From the NCBI RefSeq assembly GCF_001548375.1, contig NZ_AP017295.1:186001-250000 (forward strand): 64,000 bases of DNA, read 5' to 3'. This document shows positions 9,067-18,166 of this stretch, piece by piece (within the stretch, counting starts at the first letter, position 1; each line of letters opens with the position of its first letter). Position numbers and translations under genes: made by a program. The stretch comes from Nostoc sp. NIES-3756. Lineage in GTDB: Bacteria > Cyanobacteriota > Cyanobacteriia > Cyanobacteriales > Nostocaceae. The notes beneath the pieces are model-generated. The model saw only the letters and a program-made list of their open reading frames with translations. It was not told the DNA's origin and ran no database searches.

Positions 9067-9138
9067 GAGTAAGTAATCAATAGCTGAGTCAATAGTCCAT
9101 AGTTTATAGGTAGTTGACTGTTGTCAATAGTCCAAAGT

Positions 9139-9196
9139 GAGTCCAGTCCTGTAGGAGGGTTTCCCTCCGTAGGGAACTGGCGAACCCGAAGGGTCA
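9139..9196 (+). repeat. Interspersed hairpin repeat, copy A
   Basis: This 58-bp element runs from GAGTCCAGTCCTGTAGG to GAAGGGTCA. It folds as an outer stem CCAGT/ACTGG, a middle CCT/AGG and an inner stem GGAGGG-ttt-CCCTCC, followed by a small ACCC-gaa-GGGT hairpin. Further copies lie at 21396-21439, 21485-21542 and 35341-35398. In this copy one inner pair is A-T where the others have C-G on both sides. Confidence 0.9.
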
Positions 9197-9263
9197 TTAG
9201 TCCACAGTTAGAGGCTTTATGGCTAATGACTAACAACTAATGACAACAACTAATGACCAATGA

Positions 9264-11372
9264 CTACTGAGCAGCCAATGCTCTAGAAGTAACAGCACGT
9301 TGTAGCTCTGCTAAGGCGCGGTTGTAATTGAGAATTGCCTCAATTCTGTTACCCTCAGCTTGTGTTAAATCATTTTCTGAGTTAATCACATCTGTTTGAG
9401 TACCTACACCAGCTTGGAAACGCAAACGTGCTAGTCGCAGCGATTCTCTAGCTTGTTCTAGGGCAACATTGGCAGTTTGTACGTTCTCTAGATTGGAGCG
9501 TTGGTTTGTAAAGGCTTGTTCTACTTGGAAACGAACTTGGTCGCGTTGACTAGCAAATTGAGTTTCGGCGATCGCAATATTCGCCCTCGCTTGAGCGGCT
9601 CTAGCTTTAGATGCTCCGCCATCGTACAAGTTTAGGGTTGCCCTCAGTCCAACAGAATAACCATCAGTTAAACCAACCTGATCATCAAATTGATCGAGCA
9701 GATTATAGTTAGCGATAAAGCTGACTTGTGGCCCTAAGTTTGCCAGTGCTTGTCTGCGCTGTTGTTCGCTAATGTTCTTTTGTGCTAGTTGTTGTTGCAG
9801 CTCTGGACGGTTTTGATAGGCGAGGATGATGCTTTGTTCTAGAGATTGATTCCACAGACCTGCTAGTTGTACAGGGTCGGCGGCGCTGATATTTACCGAC
9901 TGTGGCAGGCTTAACAGAGTTGCCAGTTGACGACGGTTAATTTGCTGCTGTGCGAGGCTATTGGTAAGCTGCTGGGTGTTATTAGCTAAGTTTACTTGCG
10001 ATCGCAACACATCAAACCTTGTCCCTACCCCAGCTCTTTCTAAAGCCTCCGCATCTCGCAAACTAGCCTGGGCATTTTCTACCGCCGAGCGAGCAATACG
10101 TACTTGCTCGTCTGCTTGTTGCAAGTTGTAATATGCTCTAGTAACACTCAAGCGAATTTCTTCAGACTGGCGTTCTACGTCCAACTGTTGAAAGCGCACT
10201 TGTTCCTCAGCCTGTTGAATGGCAGCATTCCGTCTCCCTGATGTAAACAGGTCATAAGATAACTGCGCTTGACCATTGAAGCCTGTACCTGGTTCATCAC
10301 TGTTGCCAACTCCTCCCTGACGACTAGTGAGTTCATCCCGAAGCTGATTGCTTGCAGACTGGCTACGGGTGATATCACTACTCAGAGACAATTGAGGTAA
10401 TAAGGCTGCTTGTGCTTCCTTTAGTGATGCTTGAGTGCGTTGCAGTTCTAACAGCGAAACCTGTAAGTCCCGATTGTTACGCCGTGCTAGTTCCAGAGCC
10501 TGATCCAAAGTAATTGGCTGGGTTTCCTGGACTGTTACTTCTCCTGGTTTAGTGGGAAATTGTAACGGGTTGGCATTGGGAATCAGATTCTGCGGCACTT
10601 CCACTTTACCAGCCGGTGCAGGAGTAATTACTGGCTGAGTATTTGCTGGTGCTGTTTGGACTGGCTCAGGAGTTACAATTGGGTTTGGTGTTGTAGTATT
10701 CTCCTGAACTATCTCCATTGGTGTCGCTCTGTTTAACTGGCAATTTTGTGTTGAGCAACTACTAATTGCTAAGAGTTGCGCCGCACTTACATTCCTTGCC
10801 GTTGCTGTTAAAACCGTTGGTAACTGGGTTTTCAGCTTTTCTTGTGATGCTGAACTTGGTAAGTTCGACAGGGAAAAAGTCTGTTGTGCAGACGATGAAT
10901 TTGTAAAGCTGTTAGAAGCTGCTTTTGCTACTAATTCCGGTTGAGAAATCTCTGCGTGAATCTGTTTTTGTTGCTTGGGAGAAAGTTTTTGTTTTAGCCG
11001 TTGAGCAAGAGTCCGAGCCGATTTAGAATTAGGGTATTTACCTTCATTTTGTCGAGACTTTTGTTCTCTATCGATACCAGTATTTTCTATTAAGATTACT
11101 GGGTGATTGCGACTACTTAAAAATTGCAAATTCGCCGTAGTCACACCAGAAGTAGGAATGATGTCTGGAAAAATTTCGACTGTAGCATTTGGCGGTTGTG
11201 TGTGAATTTTACCTACTAGCAATGTTTGACTATTTTGAGTAGTCACAAAGCTAGAAGTAGGCACAATTTGTACATTGCCTAATTTCATTGCTTCAGCCAC
11301 AGCTGGCTGAGTAGTCAATACTGCTGCTGTTACACCAGGTAAGAAACTATAGAATAACTGTTGTCCTTTCAC
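9264..11372 (-). CDS. hgdD: TolC-family outer-membrane exporter (HgdD-like)
   Basis: This 702-residue protein has a probable signal peptide (MKGQQLFYSFLPGVTAAVLTTQ..AVAEA). About 250 residues of Ser/Thr/Pro/Gln-rich periplasmic linker precede two outer-membrane-efflux (OEP) repeats from about 285 to 695: TLDQALELARRNNRDLQV, then SIILAYQNRPELQQQLAQ, and the long coiled-coil helices. TolC trimers form the outer-membrane channel of type I and RND exporters; in Anabaena the homologue HgdD, encoded next to kaiC, exports heterocyst glycolipids and other substrates. Family and location both fit that gene. The start is GTG at 11370-11372 with a strong GAGGGG about six bases upstream; an overlapping out-of-frame ATG-CGG-TGA ends inside the GTGA. 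Confidence 0.85.
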   Translation of the reverse strand: MKGQQLFYSFLPGVTAAVLTTQPAVAEAMKLGNVQIVPTSSFVTTQNSQTLLVGKIHTQPPNATVEIFPDIIPTSGVTTANLQFLSSRNHPVILIENTGIDREQKSRQNEGKYPNSKSARTLAQRLKQKLSPKQQKQIHAEISQPELVAKAASNSFTNSSSAQQTFSLSNLPSSASQEKLKTQLPTVLTATARNVSAAQLLAISSCSTQNCQLNRATPMEIVQENTTTPNPIVTPEPVQTAPANTQPVITPAPAGKVEVPQNLIPNANPLQFPTKPGEVTVQETQPITLDQALELARRNNRDLQVSLLELQRTQASLKEAQAALLPQLSLSSDITRSQSASNQLRDELTSRQGGVGNSDEPGTGFNGQAQLSYDLFTSGRRNAAIQQAEEQVRFQQLDVERQSEEIRLSVTRAYYNLQQADEQVRIARSAVENAQASLRDAEALERAGVGTRFDVLRSQVNLANNTQQLTNSLAQQQINRRQLATLLSLPQSVNISAADPVQLAGLWNQSLEQSIILAYQNRPELQQQLAQKNISEQQRRQALANLGPQVSFIANYNLLDQFDDQVGLTDGYSVGLRATLNLYDGGASKARAAQARANIAIAETQFASQRDQVRFQVEQAFTNQRSNLENVQTANVALEQARESLRLARLRFQAGVGTQTDVINSENDLTQAEGNRIEAILNYNRALAELQRAVTSRALAAQ

Positions 11373-11426
11373 CGCATCCCCTCACACGAAAATTAATCTG
11401 GCGGCAGAAAACTTTTCTTCACCACA

Positions 11427-11475
11427 GAATATAGCACGATACTAAATTTTCAGAGGAATATAGTACGATACCAAA
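11427..11475 (-). promoter_or_regulatory. Tandem 20-bp direct repeats upstream of hgdD
   Basis: GAATATAGCACGATACTAAA (11427-11446) and GAATATAGTACGATACCAAA (11456-11475) match at 18 of 20 positions with a 29-base period. They lie about 55-105 bases upstream of the hgdD start and directly after the kaiC stop. A period near three helical turns is typical of tandem regulator sites, but the binding protein is unknown. Confidence 0.5.
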
Positions 11476-11476
11476 C

Positions 11477-13036
11477 TTAGGAATCGGAACCCTGTTTGTC
11501 TTCAAAACGTCTGACGATGCGAGAAAGTTCCGCTTTTTCGTCAAAACTAACACGGGTAGGAGAGCCACTGACAATTCTTTCGTAGTTACGGAAAGAGTCT
11601 TTGATTTCTGGCCCATCTGCCGTAATATTATATTCTCTAATTCCTTTATCGTGCCAGGAACCTCTCATCTTAAATACGTTAATTGCTCTTGACATTTCTC
11701 CGCGAATTTCTACGTACTGCAACATCAAAATTGTGTCGGTGATTGTAGAGATATGAGAATCGGTAATTGAATGCGATCCCATAAATTGATCTGTAGTATT
11801 TGTAAAAAAACCAGTAATTTCTTCCTGTTTGGCATAACCTGTAACGCCAATTACAAACTGACGGAAGGCGTTATTACTTACACCCCTAGCTAGTGCTGAC
11901 AGCGAATCAATGGCAATACGTGAGGGTTTAAAGTGAGCTATTTCTGATTTAATGATTTGTAGGTGGTCTTCTAGACCAGTGGATTCTGGATAGGTACAAA
12001 TGATTTTGAGTAAACCTTGGCTTTCTAATTCCTCAAAATCAATACCCCAAGAGTAAGCATTGCGAGATAATTGAGCGCGTGATTCTTCGTAAGCAAATAA
12101 GATGGCTCGCTCATTACTGACACAGCCATTTTGTAAAAATTTACTTACTAACAGGGTTTTACCTGTACCTGTTGCACCTGTAGCGAGAATAATTGAATCT
12201 TTAAAGAAACCACCACCACACATTTGATCTAAAGTCGTCACCCCAGAAGAAACGCGGATGTTAGAAGACCTTTGAGTCAGGCGCATTGCTCCTAAGGGGA
12301 AGATATTTACACCTTCATTGGTAATGGTGAAAGGATACTCACCTTTCATATGAGTCGTCCCGCGCAATTTCAAAATTTCAATGGTGCGGCGGCGACGTTC
12401 TCCTTCTAAAACGTTGCGGACAATTACCACATTATCAGAAACAAATTCTTCCACACCAAAAGAAGCGACTGGCCCGTATTCTTCACCCCGTTCCGTAGTG
12501 ATTACAGTGGTGACATTGAGTTGTTTGAGCCGCGCTACTAAACGAAAAATCTCTCGACGGACTACTCCCACCGCTTCATACTGCTGAAATACGGCGGTAA
12601 TTGAGTCGATAGATACCCGTTTGGCTTTATATTTACGAATTGCATACTGCAAACGCTCAATTAATGCGGAGAGGTCGAAATTGCCTACAATGTCTTGTCC
12701 TTCTGGGTCTGGGGACGCATCTAAAATAAATAATTTACCCTCATTAATTAGGCGTTGTAAATTCCAGCCAAATATATCAGCATTCTTGATGATGTCGCTC
12801 GGAGATTCTTCAAAGGTAACAAAGACTCCAGGTTCATCAAAATATGTAATGCCATTAAAGAGAAACTGTAGAGATAATAAAGTTTTGCCTGTACCGGAAG
12901 TTCCACTAACTAAAGTAGTTCTACCAGCTGGTAATCCGCCATGACTAATATCGTCAAAGCCTTCAATCATTGTACGAATTTTTTCTACACCATTACCTGA
13001 TGTAATGTTCTGTTCCTGTTGCTCGTTGTCACTCAT
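11477..13036 (-). CDS. kaiC: Circadian clock ATPase/autokinase KaiC
   Basis: This 519-residue protein is the length of the Synechococcus reference. It has two RecA-like domains: CI with Walker A GTSGTGKT and the catalytic Glu pair in FEESPSD, and CII with GATGTGKT and YEESRAQ. The autophosphorylation segment ITDSHISTITDT gives Thr425, Ser430 and Thr431, equivalent to T426/S431/T432. KaiC forms the hexameric clock core, whose phosphorylation is stimulated by KaiA and reversed through KaiB. It is last in the kaiA-kaiB-kaiC cluster; the kaiB gap is 76 bases. All key residues are intact. Confidence 0.98.
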   Translation of the reverse strand: MSDNEQQEQNITSGNGVEKIRTMIEGFDDISHGGLPAGRTTLVSGTSGTGKTLLSLQFLFNGITYFDEPGVFVTFEESPSDIIKNADIFGWNLQRLINEGKLFILDASPDPEGQDIVGNFDLSALIERLQYAIRKYKAKRVSIDSITAVFQQYEAVGVVRREIFRLVARLKQLNVTTVITTERGEEYGPVASFGVEEFVSDNVVIVRNVLEGERRRRTIEILKLRGTTHMKGEYPFTITNEGVNIFPLGAMRLTQRSSNIRVSSGVTTLDQMCGGGFFKDSIILATGATGTGKTLLVSKFLQNGCVSNERAILFAYEESRAQLSRNAYSWGIDFEELESQGLLKIICTYPESTGLEDHLQIIKSEIAHFKPSRIAIDSLSALARGVSNNAFRQFVIGVTGYAKQEEITGFFTNTTDQFMGSHSITDSHISTITDTILMLQYVEIRGEMSRAINVFKMRGSWHDKGIREYNITADGPEIKDSFRNYERIVSGSPTRVSFDEKAELSRIVRRFEDKQGSDS

Positions 13037-13112
13037 CGCTTGCTAATAATAGGCCGTTATGCCCAGTTTTTATATGACTAAAGTTTGGTAAATTATGTTT
13101 AACACTTCAAGG

Positions 13113-13439
13113 TTAAAGATTACTTTGGGCTTCCCAATCTTCTTCTGTTAGTTCTTCATACAATAAATCTAAACCAATTAGGACTCTTTCCCGGTCAGAA
13201 AGATCACCGATAATTTTGCGGACTGGCGGCGGCAAAATTTTAGATAATGTCGGTGTGGCTAATATTTTATCTTCTTCTGCTAACTGGGGGTTTTTCAGTA
13301 CATCAATAACTTTTAACGCATAAATACCTTTAAATTCCTGTTCTAAAATGTTTTTGAGCGTCTTCAAGGCTCGGACGGAATTAGGTGTGTTTCCTGCAAC
13401 GTAAAGCTTGAGGACGTATGTCTTTCTGGCTTTATTCAT
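13113..13439 (-). CDS. kaiB: Circadian clock protein KaiB
   Basis: This 108-residue protein has the thioredoxin-like N-terminal half ([20 protein letters not shown]), the conserved [23 protein letters not shown] segment shortened here to [25 protein letters not shown], and the acidic C-terminal tail. KaiB is a fold-switching protein that binds KaiC CI after Ser phosphorylation and sequesters KaiA; it also displaces SasA. It lies between kaiA and kaiC, all on the reverse strand, with gaps of 105 and 76 bases. Confidence 0.97.
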   Translation of the reverse strand: MNKARKTYVLKLYVAGNTPNSVRALKTLKNILEQEFKGIYALKVIDVLKNPQLAEEDKILATPTLSKILPPPVRKIIGDLSDRERVLIGLDLLYEELTEEDWEAQSNL

Positions 13440-13544
13440 AAAGAGAGAAGATAGAAGTCAACATTTTAATATTAGAGGGTATTCATAAATTTCGTAGTCA
13501 AATACATTTTGTCTTTGTAAATACTTGAGTTAGCATAACTTCTA

Positions 13545-13853
13545 CTATTTAAAAACTGCACCTCTATAGGTTTCACAAAGATGAGCTAGGATGTCTATAA
13601 GAGTTAAACGATAATCTATCAAAGTTTCATTACCTCTGCCCTCTAAACGTAGCTGCTGGGAAAATTCATCAATCAGTTCCATATGAATTTCTATAATTTC
13701 TGGCACAGGAATATTAGCACAAAATACTGCATTGACAAATTTATCAATTTTTTCTTGTAGTGCTTTGTCTGTAGTAAAGTAACTTAAAAGTATCTGGCGA
13801 TAATCTGCTTTGATTTGTTGTAATAATACTCGCCGATCAACCTCTTGAGTCAT
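13545..13853 (-). CDS. kaiA: Short circadian clock protein KaiA (C-terminal domain only)
   Basis: This 102-residue protein corresponds to only the C-terminal helical KaiC-binding and dimerisation domain of KaiA: DYRQILLSYF, VNAVFCANIPVPEIIEIHMELIDEFSQ and YRLTLIDILAHLCETYR are the conserved blocks. The pseudo-receiver domain of unicellular KaiA (about 135 residues) and the linker are absent. Short KaiA is known from Anabaena and Nostoc, so this is lineage-typical rather than a window-specific truncation. It stimulates KaiC autophosphorylation. The start ATG at 13851-13853 matches the published length class. It is first in the kai cluster. Confidence 0.95.
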   Translation of the reverse strand: MTQEVDRRVLLQQIKADYRQILLSYFTTDKALQEKIDKFVNAVFCANIPVPEIIEIHMELIDEFSQQLRLEGRGNETLIDYRLTLIDILAHLCETYRGAVFK

Positions 13854-14782
13854 GTGCTGACAAACCTGTTGTGCTTTTTGCTTTTGGCATCTATATAAGT
13901 AAGGGGATTTACTAGTAAAGTTTTCATTAGTCCGTAATTGTAACCGTTCCCAGAAATCTTAAATTCTTGTAACAGTGGCAGAAAATAGAGGCAAGAGGTA
14001 TACGTAAAGCTTTGTAGGCTAAATTTAAACTCCGCAACCATCTGCTTAATACTGTACTAGTAGCTAGCTTTGGTAAACGATCTAAATTTTCTTTAACATC
14101 TCGTTGGAAAATCAATATTAATAGTAGCATTTACATACTTGTATATTTTTGCGATCACCATAACCCAGCAAAGGATGATAATTATTGAGAATAATTGATA
14201 TTTCTTAAATTTAGTAATCCCATTACTCAAAAAGGCTCTGTGTCAAAATACAGATATATAAATATCTGCTCAATCACCCAGATGGAAGTAAATGAGAAGA
14301 AACATTACAAACCATTAATTTGCCTGTTGTCAAAAATACACTATTTAATTCAAGCCTTACAGATGTATATCTATCCAAATAGGGATTTATTCAATTGCTC
14401 CTTGATAAGATACTTAAACGAAACTAAAGTATTGTCGCGTTCTCAATCATTATAATTCCTCAAGGTTCTAAAGCGAATGTTTGGAGCCATAATTGTCTTA
14501 GCTGTCACTATCGATCAAAAATTGAAACGCTTGTAGAAAACTGGTGTGTTAATTGTGCCAGAGTTCTCAGGAGCAAAGGAAAATTTCACCGCTCCCAAAA
14601 CTAGTGACTTCAAACAGTAGTGTTCGAGAGAAGTAAATCTATTGTTTCAATAGTGTTAAAGCTGTACCAAAATCGCTAACACGAGTCTTCTTAGAGGATA
14701 TTCCTTTTGGCAATTACACTATCTGCTTCTTTGCTGATGTGTAGCCAAAGGCTTTCATAGGAAGAATGACCCCCAAAGCCTT
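13854..14782. other. Gap between kaiA and the CBS kinase (promoter region, no gene seen)
   Basis: These 929 bases separate two divergent genes and should contain both promoters, including that of the clock cluster. Short open frames exist (for example 14195-14455 forward and 13927-14130 reverse), but they are Ile/Lys/Tyr- or Leu-rich, have no clear ribosome binding site and resemble no family I know. No tRNA or strong hairpin is visible. Confidence 0.5.
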
Positions 14783-17700
14783 ATGTCAATGCTACAGTAT
14801 CCGCTTGATGAATTTCTAGCAAACGTAACCAGTTGCTCAGAAACAAGTACTCTGGCAATGGTGCTGGAGATTTTTGAGCAGAAGCAATGCGATCGCTTGG
14901 TGATAGTAAATGAACAGCAACGCCCCGTTGGGTTGCTGCACTCTGGGCATCTAGCACAAAAGTTTTTAGCAGCCACAGGTAATGAACTATTTTTAAACTT
15001 ACAAAAGCCACTGTCAACCTTTGCTCAAGCCCTAAGTGAACCAATACAAATATTACCAGCAAGCCATAGTGTAGAGCAATTAACCTTATTTTGGCGTTAT
15101 TACCAAGCCCATAACGCGGAGTATGCACTAGTAGATGGGGACGGTAAGCTTTTAGGGGTGCTGAACAGCGTGCGTCTATTGGCAGTATTAGCTAAGGAGC
15201 AAACAAGCAATAGTCGCCATTCCCCCACATCATATATAGATAGCAATAGCATTGAGTCTGAGTTGAAGCGTTCACCAACAATGGGTGGAACGTCATTGCC
15301 GAGAAACAACCAACTCCAACCACTGGTGCAATTATTAGAAAGCTTACCTTGGCCTTTAATGCTGCAAACGGCTACGGGTGAAGTATTAACGCAAAATTTG
15401 GCTTGGTGGCAACAATTAGGAGCGTTGAAAGACCCAGAGGGAGTACGCCAACAAGTCGAAGGGATATTAGCAGCTACCAGACTCAAGCAGCCAGAATATG
15501 TAGGGCAGAAAACTGTAGCGGCAGCAAATTATGGTAGAGGTTACGACTCAATAACAGAAGAGTTAGCCCAAACACCGACTACGGGTTTGCTACCCTTATC
15601 ACCTTACGAACCAACCGTAAGTACAACAACTGACTCCAGTCGCTGCTTTTTAGATAGCCAACTCAATACTTGTATCTGTGTTGTGGAAGTACAGAACGGA
15701 CAGGAGCGAGTATGGCAGTTTGTCAAAATTCCTTTAGAGAACACTGAGCTAAAACTGCCTAATAGCGATGATTTATGGTTGGTGTTGGCGACTGATGTGA
15801 CAGAACAGCAGCAACTATGTAAAGAACTAGCTGCCAAAAATGCCGACCTCATCCAATTAAATCGCTTAAAGGATGAATTTTTAGCTTGTATTAGTCACGA
15901 ACTGAAGACCCCCTTAACAGCAGTTTTGGGTTTATCTAGGTTGTTGGTAGATCAGCAGTTGGGAGAACTCAACGAACGCCAAGCCCGTTATGCAGGGCTA
16001 ATTCATCAAAGTGGTCGCCATTTGATGAGCGTGGTGAATGACATTTTGGATTTAACCAGGATGGAAACAGGGCAAATGGAATTAACCCTCGTACCTGTGA
16101 ATATTCGCTCTGTGTGCGATCGCGCTCTTTTGGAAGCTAAAGCGATCCATAATCAAACCAGTAAAATCGCCACTGCTCCTAACTCATCCACTCCAGAATT
16201 TGCCCTATCAATCGAACTGGATTTAGAACAGATAGTCGCAGATGAATTACGCTTGCGTCAAATGCTGATTCACCTATTATCTAATGCCTTCAAATTTACA
16301 GAAATATCCGGCGAAATTGGTTTGCGCGTGAGTCGTTGGGAAGGCTGGATTGCCTTTACAGTTTGGGATACAGGTATTGGTATTCCCGAACATCAGCAAC
16401 ATCTCATCTTTCAAAAATTCCAACAGCTAGAAAATCCTCTCACCCGTCAGTTTGAAGGCACGGGTTTAGGACTGGTTTTGACTAGGGCTTTAGCCCGTCT
16501 CCACGGTGGCGATGTCAGCTTTTTGTCACGGGAAGGTAAAGGTAGTCAATTTACCCTGTTATTACCACCAAGCCCACCTAGTTCTAGTTTTACTGATTCA
16601 GAAGTAGGTAGAGAAAACGTGTCTAGCCCTAGCAACACCACCCGCAATCGAGCAACACCTGCTGGGCAAAATCAGCCCGTCTCTTGCCAAAGGTTAGTCC
16701 TAGTAGTGGAAGCAGTAGCCCGGTACATAGAAGATTTAACCGACCAACTCAAAGCTTTAGGTTATCGGGTAATAATTGCCCGTTCCGGAACAGAAGCAGT
16801 AGAAAAAGCGCGGCGTTTACAACCCACAGCCGTCTTTTTAAATCCCCTTTTACCTTTGTTGTCCGGTTGGGATGTGTTGACCTTGCTTAAATCTGATGGT
16901 GCAACTCGCCATATTCCTGTCATTGTGACGGCTACAGGGGCAGAAAAAGAGCTAGCTTTTGCTAACCGCGCCGATGGTTTCTTAAGTTTGCCTGTAGAAC
17001 AGCCATCGCTCACGCCATTGTTAGATAAATTATGTGGCAAACCAATGGTGCAGTCACTAGGCTTAGATTCTAGTGAAACGACTCCATCCAAAAAAACCCT
17101 GCGGATTCTGAGATTAGTTGATGCCGAATTGGAATCTATTAATCCCCACCCCTCACTGCAAGAACATCGCGTCATTGAAGTGGACGATTTAGACCAAGCA
17201 GAACTTCTAGCCAGGGTTTGGCAGTTTGATGTTATTTTGTTGGATGTAGAAGCTTCTTTAGCTCAAGCTTACTTACAACAATTAACTCACCATCCCCGAC
17301 TAGCAGCTTTACCATTAGTAACTTGTGATGTGGATACTACTCTGGCTGCTTCCCAAATTCCAGGACTTTCGGTTTTTCCTTGTTTAACCCCAATAGGTAA
17401 AGACAACAAAGATGGGTTGACACAGGGTAAAGACCCGCTCTTATCAGTGCTACAAATTGCTTCTGGGATTTGCTATCCCCCAAGCATCTTTGTAGTAGAT
17501 TTAGCCATGCTAGAAGACTTACCACAAACCAGACGTAAATCCACGAAAGGTTGCCGTACAGAGAAAAACACAGCACTTGCTCAGGAAGTGACACAACGGG
17601 GAACCGAATGGTTCCAAGCTTTAATTCAGTATTTACACACAGCTGGTTTAAAGGCAACAATGGCACGCTGTTGGGCAGAAGTGTTACAACAAATTCGTCA

Positions 17701-17998
17701 TCACAGCATAGATTTGCTACTAATTTATTTAGGAGAATCAACTATCCACGCAGATGTAGTGAAAGCATTAAAAGCATTGCCGGAATCACCATGCGATTTA
17801 CCACCCATTTTAGTCATTGACCAACCATTAAGCAGCAGTCGAGTAAATTCCACTAGTAAGCTAAATCATAGCAAAAAGCAGGAATCACCCATCTCTAATG
17901 TTACCCGTGCGATCGCCACTCAAATCGTTCCTCGTTCCATCTCAATGGAAGACTTGCTCACTCAAATTCATCAAAATTTGAGATTGAATGAGCGGTAG
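14783..17998 (+). CDS. CBS-domain hybrid histidine kinase with tandem pseudo-receivers
   Basis: This 1071-residue protein has, in order: two CBS motifs at about 5-125 (LDEFLANVTSCSETSTLAMV.. and LSEPIQILPASHSVEQL.., each ending in a GLLHSGHLAQ/GVLNSVRLLA block); a PAS-like linker; HisKA with phospho-acceptor His372 in CISHELKTPL; HATPase with N box (LIHLLSNAFKFT), G1 (DTGIGIP) and G2 (GTGLGL); and about three receiver-like domains. Receiver 1 (about 635-755) has Asn in place of the phospho-Asp (VFLNPLLP) and lacks the acidic pair. Receiver 2 (about 775-890) keeps LLDVE. Receiver 3 (about 925-1035) has IYLGE. There is no transmembrane segment, so it is cytosolic. CBS pairs usually bind adenine nucleotides. 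It is divergent from kaiABC; an input to the clock is possible but only inferred. Confidence 0.85.
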   Translation: MSMLQYPLDEFLANVTSCSETSTLAMVLEIFEQKQCDRLVIVNEQQRPVGLLHSGHLAQKFLAATGNELFLNLQKPLSTFAQALSEPIQILPASHSVEQLTLFWRYYQAHNAEYALVDGDGKLLGVLNSVRLLAVLAKEQTSNSRHSPTSYIDSNSIESELKRSPTMGGTSLPRNNQLQPLVQLLESLPWPLMLQTATGEVLTQNLAWWQQLGALKDPEGVRQQVEGILAATRLKQPEYVGQKTVAAANYGRGYDSITEELAQTPTTGLLPLSPYEPTVSTTTDSSRCFLDSQLNTCICVVEVQNGQERVWQFVKIPLENTELKLPNSDDLWLVLATDVTEQQQLCKELAAKNADLIQLNRLKDEFLACISHELKTPLTAVLGLSRLLVDQQLGELNERQARYAGLIHQSGRHLMSVVNDILDLTRMETGQMELTLVPVNIRSVCDRALLEAKAIHNQTSKIATAPNSSTPEFALSIELDLEQIVADELRLRQMLIHLLSNAFKFTEISGEIGLRVSRWEGWIAFTVWDTGIGIPEHQQHLIFQKFQQLENPLTRQFEGTGLGLVLTRALARLHGGDVSFLSREGKGSQFTLLLPPSPPSSSFTDSEVGRENVSSPSNTTRNRATPAGQNQPVSCQRLVLVVEAVARYIEDLTDQLKALGYRVIIARSGTEAVEKARRLQPTAVFLNPLLPLLSGWDVLTLLKSDGATRHIPVIVTATGAEKELAFANRADGFLSLPVEQPSLTPLLDKLCGKPMVQSLGLDSSETTPSKKTLRILRLVDAELESINPHPSLQEHRVIEVDDLDQAELLARVWQFDVILLDVEASLAQAYLQQLTHHPRLAALPLVTCDVDTTLAASQIPGLSVFPCLTPIGKDNKDGLTQGKDPLLSVLQIASGICYPPSIFVVDLAMLEDLPQTRRKSTKGCRTEKNTALAQEVTQRGTEWFQALIQYLHTAGLKATMARCWAEVLQQIRHHSIDLLLIYLGESTIHADVVKALKALPESPCDLPPILVIDQPLSSSRVNSTSKLNHSKKQESPISNVTRAIATQIVPRSISMEDLLTQIHQNLRLNER

Positions 17999-18166
17999 AG
18001 GCTAGCGAGTGAAGGAGGCAAGGGGGAGACAAGAGAGATAATTATTAACATGGGGTTTGATGAAAAGCGATCGCAATTATTACAGGAATAATACTAATTA
18101 ATAAAAGTGCGATCGCTAAAACTAACCATTTCTATCTCAGTTTGCGTTTCATTAAAGTATATGGAC

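Noticed and set aside
13850-14041. 63-codon reverse frame whose stop overlaps the kaiA start (ATGA).
   Set aside because: The overlap is tempting, but there is no ribosome binding site, no motif, and composition is not protein-like; kept only as a possibility for a leader peptide.
13927-14130. Reverse-strand frame with FQRDVKENLDRLPKLA, faintly like the KaiA linker (YKRDPxRFLRNLP).
   Set aside because: Only about six matching positions, about 100-250 bases away from kaiA instead of contiguous, and no similarity to the pseudo-receiver. Not enough to call a remnant.
14195-14455. 86-codon forward frame in the kaiA-kinase gap.
   Set aside because: Ile/Lys/Tyr-rich composition expected from AT-rich DNA, no ribosome binding site, no recognisable motif.
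18067-18117. Inverted repeat formed by two GCGATCGC sites after the CBS kinase.
   Set aside because: HIP1 is itself palindromic and abundant genome-wide; two nearby copies are expected by chance.
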